A DNA stretch of 6,009 nucleotides from Candidatus Omnitrophota bacterium. Lineage in GTDB: Bacteria > Omnitrophota > Omnitrophia > Omnitrophales > Aquincolibacteriaceae. The translations under genes and the position numbers were made by a program. Position 1 is the first letter of the stretch; each line of letters starts with the position of its first letter. Below, piece by piece: positions 1 to 4,954 of the stretch. Where the stretch lies: assembly GCA_023819025.1 (NCBI GenBank), contig JAMWDC010000143.1:1-6009 (forward strand), given 5' to 3'. The notes beneath the pieces are model-generated. The model did no database searches, was not told where the DNA came from, and worked only from the letters and a program-made list of their open reading frames with translations.

Positions 1-1
1 G

Positions 2-790
2 GGTCGTCCTTATTTCGAAGGGCTGGAACATCTGCTCGGACGGCTTCTTGCGAGCGAACCGGCCGGGGGAAAAATAAGGAACCATCCGCCGAAATTACCC
101 TGCCGGTATCACCCTTATCTCGAAAAGCGAAAAGGGCAGCGGGTCGCCTTGTTGCTTCTAACCTCGGACACAGGTTTGTGCGGATCGTACAATTCAGAAC
201 TGATCGAAAAGGCCGTTGATTTCATCCGAACCCAGGAGGTGCCACCACTTTTGATCGGCGTCGGCCGTATCGGATTACGGGCGTTCAAGCAGCGGGGTAT
301 CGACTGCCCGTACTCTTTCACGAATATCCGCATGAGTCAAATGGACCGGATCCTTAAGGACCTCGAAGCGGTGTTGTCGAAAATCTACCGGACCCAGGAA
401 GCGGACGCGATTTATGCAGTCTACGCGCACTTTTTTACCTTTGCGGCGTACCGGCCGGCGGTTGAGAAAATCCTTCCGATAGAGGATCTGCGGCCTGATC
501 CAGCGGAGGCCGGGTCCAAGGCTTCGCTGGAATATATTTTTGAACCGTCCCCGGATTTTATTTTTGGAAAATTAGTACCTCACTTTTTTTCGGTCAAGGT
601 GCGAAAGATTTTTCTGGAGACCCTGGTTTCGGAACAACTGGCCCGGATGACCGCCATGCATCAGGCCAGTGAAAACGCAGAAGAATTATTGGATACGCTG
701 ACGCTTCTCAGGAATAAGGCGCGTCAGGCAGCGATTACCAAGGAAATTATCGAGGTCGTCTCCGGATCCCGGGCCTTAAAATTGAAATAA
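2..790 (+). CDS. atpG: F1Fo ATP synthase subunit gamma, 5'-truncated by the window edge
   Basis: This is the central rotor shaft of the F1 ATPase, which links c-ring rotation to catalysis in the alpha3beta3 head on the cytoplasmic face of the inner membrane. The frame is open from base 2, so 262 residues are visible. An RPYFEGLEHLL segment near the left edge aligns with the RPYAETM region at about residue 43 of E. coli gamma, so roughly 40 N-terminal residues lie outside. Family landmarks are HPYLEKR, then TSDTGLCGSYNSEL (E. coli STDRGLCGGLN), EYIFEPSPD, VSEQLARMTAMHQAS and the C-terminal NKARQAAITKEIIEVVSG, which pairs with the N-terminal helix in the coiled coil. A TTG at 149 is not the start, because clear gamma homology continues upstream of it. 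The stop is 155 nt before atpD, a wide gap for this operon. The identification is based on recalled family sequence and is very secure. Confidence 0.97.
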   Translation, partial: GRPYFEGLEHLLGRLLASEPAGGKIRNHPPKLPCRYHPYLEKRKGQRVALLLLTSDTGLCGSYNSELIEKAVDFIRTQEVPPLLIGVGRIGLRAFKQRGIDCPYSFTNIRMSQMDRILKDLEAVLSKIYRTQEADAIYAVYAHFFTFAAYRPAVEKILPIEDLRPDPAEAGSKASLEYIFEPSPDFIFGKLVPHFFSVKVRKIFLETLVSEQLARMTAMHQASENAEELLDTLTLLRNKARQAAITKEIIEVVSGSRALKLK

Positions 791-945
791 CACCTCGGGC
801 AGAGGATGGAGACCTCGCGGGTGTCATCCTGAAGTGCATTATTCCGAAGAATGACGGCGCGCGGTGTTCAGCCCTGCCGCGGTCGTAAAAGGCAGCCGAA
901 CAATAGCGACAACACAGGCAAAGGCAAGTGGAAGGAGGTTTTTAA
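791..945. other. atpG-atpD intergenic spacer with imperfect hairpins
   Basis: No ORF here looks coding. Two weak secondary structures are visible. AGGATG at 803-808 can pair with CATCCT at 825-830. GTCATCCT at 823-830 can pair, with one mismatch, with AGAATGAC at 848-855. These are alternatives because they share bases. The GTCATCCTGA ... GAATGAC pattern recalls dispersed intergenic palindromes common in some bacterial genomes, but this copy is degenerate. The last bases hold the strong atpD ribosome binding site, AAGGAGGT at 932-939. No convincing -35/-10 pair or terminator T-tract was seen, so atpG and atpD are probably still cotranscribed. Confidence 0.35.
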
Positions 946-2394
946 ATGTCATCCGTGGGACAAGTCGTTCAAGTGATGGGGCCGAGCGTGGATATCCGTT
1001 TTGAGCCGGAAAATCTTCCTCAGATCTTGAACGCCATTGAGATCGAGATCCCTATCGAGACGGCGGTCCAAGATGCCGGCAAAAAACCATCCACGCGAAC
1101 ACTTGTCCTGGAAGCCGCTCAACACGTTGGGGACAATATCGTCCGATGCATTGCCCTCTCGTCGACCGACGGGCTCGTCCGCGGCACAAAGGCCCGGGAC
1201 ACGGGTGCACCCATTTCGGTTCCGGTCGGCGAACAAACGCTCGGACGAATTTTCAACTTGCTGGGCGATCCTATTGACGAGAAAGGTCCGGTGAAGGATC
1301 CGGCCAACCGACGCCCGATCCACCACCCGCCGCCTTCTTTCAACGAACTTCTGCCTGTCACCTCGATCCTGGAAACAGGGATCAAGGTCATTGATTTGCT
1401 GGCCCCTTTTCCCAAAGGTGGGAAAATCGGTTTATTCGGAGGGGCCGGCGTGGGGAAAACCGTGATTGTGATGGAACTGATACATCATATTGCAACGGAA
1501 CATGGCGGCGTTTCGGTGTTTGCCGGAGTCGGCGAAAGGACCCGCGAAGGAAATGATCTATGGCTTGAACTGAACGAATCTGGTGTCGTAAAGAAAACGG
1601 CCCTTGTCTTCGGACAAATGAACGAACCTCCGGGCGCCCGCCTGCGCGTCGGACTTTCCGGTTTGACGATGGCCGAATATTTCCGCGACGTAGCACATCA
1701 GGATATCCTGCTTTTCATCGATAACATTTTCCGGTTCACTCAAGCCGGGTCCGAGGTTTCAGCGCTCCTAGGACGGATGCCCTCGGCCGTGGGGTATCAA
1801 CCGAATCTCTCTACCGAAATGGCGGAGCTCGAAGAACGCATCGCATCGACAAAATCCGGATCGATCACTTCCGTTCAGGCGATTTACGTTCCCGCGGACG
1901 ACCTGACCGATCCCGCACCTGCCGCCGTATTTTCACATTTGGACGGTGTCATCGTTTTGTCCCGTCAGATTATGGAACTCGGGATTTATCCGGCCGTCGA
2001 TCCGCTGGCATCAACTTCCCGAATGCTGAATCCCCGGATCGTCGGCAACGACCATCACGAGACCGCGCGCGAAGTCCAAAGAATTCTTCAGCGTTATAAA
2101 GATTTAAAAGATATTATCGCCATCCTGGGTATTAATGAGCTATCCGAGGAAGATCGGGATACCGTGATGCGGGCACGGAAATTGGAGCGGTTCTTGTCTC
2201 AGCCTTTTTCGGTCGCTGAAGTTTTTACGGGCCGAAAAGGGAAATATGTACGCCTCAAGGACACGATCGAAAGTTTTAAAAGAATCGTTTCCGGCGAATT
2301 CGATCATATCCCGGAGCAGGCTTTTTACATGTGCGGATCCATTGAAGACGTCATCGAAAACCACTCCAAAATGCAGGTGTCTGAATCGAAATAA
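946..2394 (+). CDS. atpD: F1Fo ATP synthase subunit beta (catalytic)
   Basis: This is the catalytic subunit of F1, making or hydrolysing ATP at the alpha/beta interfaces. It has 482 aa, a normal length. The ATG follows AAGGAGGT (932-939) with a 6-nt spacer, which fixes the start. Domains in order are the N-terminal beta-barrel (about 1-80), the nucleotide-binding domain (about 85-360) and the C-terminal helical domain. Visible motifs are Walker A GGAGVGKT (165-172, Lys171), the catalytic glutamate in GERTREGNDLW (Glu197, Arg198), Walker B LLFID (255-259), GQMNEPPGARLRV, SALLGRMPSAVGYQP and the adenine-stacking Tyr348 in GIYPAVDP. Three positions depart from the usual consensus: DPLDSTSR reads DPLASTSR (Ala355), the non-catalytic-site tyrosine of EHYDTAR reads DHHETAR (His371), and DELSEED reads NELSEED (Asn398). 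The reading frame is intact throughout. The stop lies 1 nt before atpC, so translational coupling is likely. Confidence 0.99.
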   Translation: MSSVGQVVQVMGPSVDIRFEPENLPQILNAIEIEIPIETAVQDAGKKPSTRTLVLEAAQHVGDNIVRCIALSSTDGLVRGTKARDTGAPISVPVGEQTLGRIFNLLGDPIDEKGPVKDPANRRPIHHPPPSFNELLPVTSILETGIKVIDLLAPFPKGGKIGLFGGAGVGKTVIVMELIHHIATEHGGVSVFAGVGERTREGNDLWLELNESGVVKKTALVFGQMNEPPGARLRVGLSGLTMAEYFRDVAHQDILLFIDNIFRFTQAGSEVSALLGRMPSAVGYQPNLSTEMAELEERIASTKSGSITSVQAIYVPADDLTDPAPAAVFSHLDGVIVLSRQIMELGIYPAVDPLASTSRMLNPRIVGNDHHETAREVQRILQRYKDLKDIIAILGINELSEEDRDTVMRARKLERFLSQPFSVAEVFTGRKGKYVRLKDTIESFKRIVSGEFDHIPEQAFYMCGSIEDVIENHSKMQVSESK

Positions 2395-2395
2395 G

Positions 2396-2659
2396 ATGGC
2401 TCTTCACAAGCTGCAACTCCTTACACTGGAAGGCGTAATATATGACCAGGAAGTCGCTCATATCTATCTTCCAGCCGAAGACGGATTTGTGGGCATTCTG
2501 GCTCATCATGCCCCTTATGTCACCTCATCGCCTGGAGGAATTCTTGAGGTGCGGGAAAAAGACGGCACGCAAAAACGGTTCCGGTTAGGGGCCGGATTTT
2601 TTGAAGTGGCCAAAAACCGTGCGTCGTTTTTTGCTCCATCGATTGAAAAGCTCACCTAG
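2396..2659 (+). CDS. atpC: F1Fo ATP synthase subunit epsilon, short form without C-terminal helices
   Basis: This subunit is part of the central stalk, joining gamma to the c-ring. In many bacteria its C-terminal helices also inhibit ATP hydrolysis. The ATG sits one base after the atpD stop and no good Shine-Dalgarno is present, so translation is probably coupled to atpD. An in-frame start further upstream would overlap atpD and add non-homologous sequence, so it was not chosen. The 87 residues give an N-terminal beta-sandwich: MALHKLQLLTLEGVIYDQEV, LPAEDGFVGILAHHAPYVTS (compare E. coli GSEGELGIYPGHAPLLTA), GGILEVREKDG and RFRLGAGFFEVAKNRASFFA. The protein ends with TAG just after the last strand. 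The E. coli subunit is about 139 aa, so the whole helical hairpin is missing. Chlorobium epsilon is similarly short by established knowledge, so this may be natural. No frame downstream resembles the lost domain, so a simple frameshift is unlikely. Confidence 0.95.
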   Translation: MALHKLQLLTLEGVIYDQEVAHIYLPAEDGFVGILAHHAPYVTSSPGGILEVREKDGTQKRFRLGAGFFEVAKNRASFFAPSIEKLT

Positions 2660-2717
2660 GATGACTCGATGCTCTTCAACACGGGTTTGGACATCCGTTC
2701 GGGGCGAGGCTCCTTTC

Positions 2718-2921
2718 GTGCACCGGATGTCAAAAGATGAAGATATAGAAAATGTTCCCTCTATCACGGGGAATATGTATAATAGGATGCACTTGGAAGA
2801 GGATCCCCAAGCGGAAGCTGACCCGGTTGTAAAATTGACGGAATGGATATCGGAGGGAGCGCCATTCGGTCCGCGTGTTCGAACGTTAAGAAAAACCAGC
2901 AGGCGAACGATAATATCTTGA
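2718..2921 (+). CDS. Doubtful small ORF; tail resembles the end of a cytochrome-c-like domain
   Basis: This is a weak candidate of 67 aa starting at GTG 2718, with GAGG at 2706-2709 eight bases upstream. An alternative ATG start lies at 2727 without a ribosome binding site. The frame is open further upstream but overlaps atpC there. A segment NMYNRMHLEED followed by VVKLTEWISEGAPFGP resembles the end of planctomycete-type cytochrome c domains, which often read roughly LYxR...MP...I..WI..GAP. No CxxCH haem motif is present, so at best this is a decayed or partial piece. The C-terminus (RVRTLRKTSRRTIIS) is basic and does not look like part of that fold. It fills most of the gap between atpC and the SWIB gene. 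The resemblance is recalled, not computed, and the ORF could be chance. Confidence 0.25.
   Translation: MHRMSKDEDIENVPSITGNMYNRMHLEEDPQAEADPVVKLTEWISEGAPFGPRVRTLRKTSRRTIIS
2886..2914 (+). promoter_or_regulatory. Candidate sigma70-type promoter for the SWIB gene
   Basis: TTAAGA (2886-2891, 4/6 match to TTGACA) and GATAAT (2909-2914, 5/6 match to TATAAT) are separated by 17 nt. Transcription would start near 2921, giving a leader of about 60 nt before the SWIB ATG. An 8-bp palindrome, GTTCGAAC (2877-2884), lies just upstream and could be an operator or chance. No terminator was seen between atpC and here, so readthrough from the atp operon is equally possible. Confidence 0.3.
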
Positions 2922-2982
2922 TTGTTTGATTCCGAGGATAGAACGGCGCAATAAAAATCACAAGACGAAGGAGTAAACACCA

Positions 2983-3237
2983 ATGGCAAAAGCAAACACA
3001 GCGTTCATGAAACCGTTGAATTTATCGCCTGATTTGGAGGCGGTTGTGGGTAAAGGCCCGTTACCCCGCAGTGAAGTCGTAAAGAAATTATGGGCTTATA
3101 TCCGTGACAATAAGCTTCAGGATGCCACGAATAAGCGCAATATTAATGCGGATGCGAAGTTGAAGGCTGTCTTTGGCGGGAAAGCGGTCGTCAATATGTT
3201 CGAGATGACCAAGCTTGTTGCAAAGCACTTGTCCTAA
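2983..3237 (+). CDS. SWIB/MDM2-domain protein
   Basis: This is a stand-alone SWIB domain of 84 aa, small, basic and lysine-rich. The SWIB fold is related to the p53-binding domain of MDM2 and to BAF60-type chromatin remodelling subunits. Bacterial copies, including those fused to chlamydial topoisomerase I, are thought to act with DNA or chromosome-associated proteins, but their function is not established. Key features are PLNLSPDLEAVVGKGPLPRSEVVKKLWAYI (about 11-40), read as a hydrophobic helix and turn followed by the hallmark LWxYI, then NKLQDATNKRNINADAKLKAVF (about 43-64), matching the family pattern NxLQDPxNKRxIxxDxxLxxxF, and a closing helix, MFEMTKLVAKHL. The start is supported by AAGGAG (2968-2973), nine bases upstream. 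No membrane segment or signal peptide is visible. The gene is followed 43 nt later by a strong terminator, which makes it the last gene of this transcription unit. Confidence 0.93.
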   Translation: MAKANTAFMKPLNLSPDLEAVVGKGPLPRSEVVKKLWAYIRDNKLQDATNKRNINADAKLKAVFGGKAVVNMFEMTKLVAKHLS

Positions 3238-3280
3238 GTCGAAAACGATCAAATCAAATTTTCAGAAGAAGTCGAGCATC

Positions 3281-3320
3281 GAAAGCGGGACCGTATCTTA
3301 CGGTCCCGCTTTCTGTTTTT
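3281..3320 (+). terminator. Rho-independent terminator after the SWIB gene
   Basis: A perfect 15-bp inverted repeat is present. GAAAGCGGGACCGTA (3281-3295) and its exact complement TACGGTCCCGCTTTC (3299-3313) are separated by a 3-nt loop (TCT) and followed by TGTTTTT (3314-3320). The GC-rich core and T-tract are on the + strand, so it ends the rightward atp-SWIB block. There is no matching A-tract on the left side, so bidirectional action is not indicated. Confidence 0.93.
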
Positions 3321-3332
3321 GATACCGGTATC
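3321..3332. repeat. Perfect 12-bp palindrome GATACCGGTATC
   Basis: GATACCGGTATC is its own reverse complement and starts immediately after the terminator T-tract. A further GATAC occurs at 3346-3350 and can pair with GTATC at 3328-3332. It could be a binding site for a dimeric protein or a chance palindrome. Nothing nearby identifies a regulator. Confidence 0.4.
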
Positions 3333-3639
3333 TTTCTAAGTAATCGATACTAAATTTTTCTCATATCCCCCCTCAACCCTGCCCTCTCCCCCTCTCTAAG
3401 GACTGAGCTTGCCCCATTCGTCGCAGAGCGGCAAGAGTGAGCATATTCCCGGCCCCGCGAGCTGAAATAGGCCTATGTAGTGGCATATGGGAAATTCGGT
3501 TCTTTATTTTCAATGGGTTACGACGCCGCAGGGTAAACATGGACGAGGGGCGGGATGGAAGGTAAAAAGCGAGAGTGTGAAAACCCAAGAATTTAAATTT
3601 ATGTGTGGTTACGTAGAGACATAAAGGGCCGGTTTTTTC
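3333..3639. other. Convergent intergenic region without a supportable gene
   Basis: This is the rest of the gap between the rightward atp-SWIB block and the leftward DHS-like gene. It includes a pyrimidine-rich stretch (about 3365-3400, runs of C and CT) and an AT-rich palindrome, AATTTAAATT, near 3591-3600. Short open frames exist on both strands but lack ribosome binding sites and protein-like composition. No convincing terminator for the leftward unit was found. Possible decayed repeat sequence. Confidence 0.5.
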
Positions 3640-4626
3640 TCAACGGCCGAGGACGTAATTGAAAATTAAAGGGGCAACGATCGTTGCGTCGGATTCGATC
3701 ATGAAGCGCGGGGTCTCCGGGCCGAGTTTCCCCCAGGTAATCTTTTCGTTTGGGACAGCGCCGCTGTAAGATCCGTACGAGGTTGTGCTGTCGCTGATTT
3801 GTGCGAAATAACTCCAAAGCCGGCATGTCTGCTTTAAATCCTGCTGAATCAGAGGGACAACGCAAATCGGAAAGTCTCCGGCAATGCCGCCTCCGATTTG
3901 AAAGAAACCCAATCCCTTTCCTTGTTGCGAATTTTCCAGATACCAGTCGATTAAGTGAGCCATTTGTTCGAGACCACTTTTGATAATATGGTAGGAACGA
4001 ACGGCGCCCTTACGCACATTGGCCACAAAAACATTTCCGAGTGTTGAGTCCTCCCAGCCCGGCGTATAAATAGGAATCCCCTTTTGGTATGCTGCCAAAA
4101 TCCAGGAATGCCTCGGATCGGCCTGATAGGAATGTTCGAGTTCTCCCGTATCGATCAGTTGGTAAACAAACTCATAAGGGAAATAGCGCTGTCCCTCCTG
4201 GTCCGCTTTCTGCCACAATTTCAAAAGATGCCGCTCCATACGTCGCATGGCTTCCTCTTCCGGAATGCAGGTATCCGTCACGCGGTTAAACCCTTGGTTG
4301 TGAAGCTCAAGTTCCTCTGCGGTGCTTAAATTTCTGTAGTTCGGCACACGCTTGTAATAATCATGGGCCGTCAGATTGAATAGATCCTCTTCTAAGTTTG
4401 CACCCGTCGTGGAGATCCCGTGAATTTTGTTCTGGCGAATCATCTCAGCCAAAGAGATGCCTATTTCACCCGTACTCATGGCCCCACCCATCGCCAAAAA
4501 CATCCTGCCACCCGCCTCCAACTGCTCAACCCAACCCTGGGCTGCATCAACAACCACAGCGGCATTGAAATGTCTAAAATGGGTCTTGATAAAATCTCGA
4601 ATGACGGCTTCTTTGATTTTCTCCAT
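3640..4626 (-). CDS. Deoxyhypusine-synthase-family protein (bacterial DHS-like)
   Basis: The protein has 328 aa (human DHS 369). DHS enzymes use NAD to move the aminobutyl group of spermidine onto a lysine, on eIF5A in eukaryotes. Bacteria lack eIF5A, so this one probably acts on a polyamine, for example making homospermidine, or on an unknown target; this is inference. Visible motifs are LAMGGAMSTGEIG (about 44-56), the nucleotide-binding type ISTTGANLEEDLFNL (71-85, human TTAGGVEEDL), IPIYTPGWEDSTLGN (184-198, human IYSPALTDGSLGD), GGGIAGDFPICVVPLI (245-260) and NEKITWGKL (293-301). Lys300 matches the human active-site Lys329. Human GGGVVKHHIAN carries His288, while the aligned position here is Asp251, with a longer loop before the lysine. 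ATG 4626 is the only sensible start, since an in-frame TAA lies five codons upstream. The ribosome binding site is weak (TAAGG about 11 nt upstream). Soluble, with no signal peptide. Confidence 0.93.
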   Translation of the reverse strand: MEKIKEAVIRDFIKTHFRHFNAAVVVDAAQGWVEQLEAGGRMFLAMGGAMSTGEIGISLAEMIRQNKIHGISTTGANLEEDLFNLTAHDYYKRVPNYRNLSTAEELELHNQGFNRVTDTCIPEEEAMRRMERHLLKLWQKADQEGQRYFPYEFVYQLIDTGELEHSYQADPRHSWILAAYQKGIPIYTPGWEDSTLGNVFVANVRKGAVRSYHIIKSGLEQMAHLIDWYLENSQQGKGLGFFQIGGGIAGDFPICVVPLIQQDLKQTCRLWSYFAQISDSTTSYGSYSGAVPNEKITWGKLGPETPRFMIESDATIVAPLIFNYVLGR

Positions 4627-4813
4627 AAGAATATAACCTTAAGCTGTCCAAGGGGTTGTAGAAAGGGTAACTCTCTTTTACCGCTTGGATGAGATACTGC
4701 TTTTGGTCTCCGGCACTTGCGAAACCATTGAAGTTCTCCAGCCATTGACATTGTCTCAAAATTGGTCTTAGGAGTCAATGATCCCGACTCCTCATCTGCA
4801 AGCAAACAATATA
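4627..4813 (-). other. Leader region upstream of the DHS-like gene, with a doubtful small ORF
   Basis: Read on the minus strand, this stretch runs from the inverted-repeat element to the DHS-like start codon. A minus-strand frame open from about 4774, with TTG at 4759 as a possible start, runs into the DHS-like gene and ends at 4574. Its upstream part reads protein-like (WLENFNGFASAGDQKQYLI, then AVKESYPFYNPLDSLRLYS). No family is recognised and no ribosome binding site is clear. It may be a short upstream ORF, a relic of a deleted gene, or chance. No promoter could be assigned with confidence. Confidence 0.25.
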
Positions 4814-4930
4814 GGAGTTGCTCCAGTTATTCCCTCCCCCATTTTGCCAGAGGACGGACCCGCCGAAGAATGAGTGGCGGGAAGGGGGGAGGAATCCTAT
4901 CCCGTGAAAACGGGAGCAACTCATAATATA
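4808..4930. repeat. Approximately 110-bp inverted-repeat element with flanking AATATA, MITE-like or structured RNA
   Basis: Terminal arms GAGTTGCTCC (4815-4824) and GGAGCAACTC (4913-4922) are exact reverse complements. Inside them CCTCCCCC (4833-4840) pairs with GGGGGAGG (4885-4892). Pairing then continues imperfectly, with G-T pairs and one bulge, up to GCCA (4846-4849) with TGGC (4875-4878). A nested hairpin, CCCGT-GAAA-ACGGG (4901-4914), overlaps the right arm and competes with it. The direct repeat AATATA flanks the structure at 4808-4813 and 4925-4930, as a target-site duplication would. No ORF lies inside. It could be a non-autonomous transposable element, or an RNA structure ending the receiver gene transcript or leading the DHS-like gene. 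On neither strand is it followed by a strong T-tract. Confidence 0.55.
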
Positions 4931-4954
4931 CTCGCCATGGCTCCGGAACGCAGC

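Noticed and set aside
149..790. TTG at 149 as the start of gamma
   Set aside because: Gamma homology (RPYFEGL..., HPYLEKR) continues in frame to the left edge, so the gene is truncated by the window and does not start here.
949..1743. Several open frames antisense or out of frame within atpD
   Set aside because: They follow from codon bias in a very well-conserved gene and have no initiation signals or recognisable motifs.
2246..2395. Upstream extension of the epsilon gene into atpD
   Set aside because: The extended frame lies inside beta and gives arginine- and serine-rich non-homologous sequence. ATG 2396 begins exactly at the epsilon homology.
2585..2995. 136-aa minus-strand open frame across the end of atpC and the following gap
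   Set aside because: It is antisense to atpC and the SWIB leader, has no ribosome binding site, and its composition shows no recognisable motif.
3373..3588. 71-aa minus-strand open frame in the convergent gap
   Set aside because: Arg- and Pro-rich composition typical of a chance frame over C-rich DNA, no ribosome binding site and no recognisable family.
3487..3624. 45-aa plus-strand ORF in the convergent gap
   Set aside because: No Shine-Dalgarno or promoter and no family resemblance, and it lies after a strong terminator.
3627..3650. Possible terminator for the DHS-like gene (GGCCG/CGGCC around its stop codon)
   Set aside because: Only about 5 bp of stem with a long loop overlapping the stop codon, and no T-tract on the minus strand.
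4476..4805. 109-aa minus-strand open frame overlapping the DHS-like gene
   Set aside because: It is an out-of-frame shadow of the DHS-like gene, rich in Trp, Arg and Ser, with no homology.
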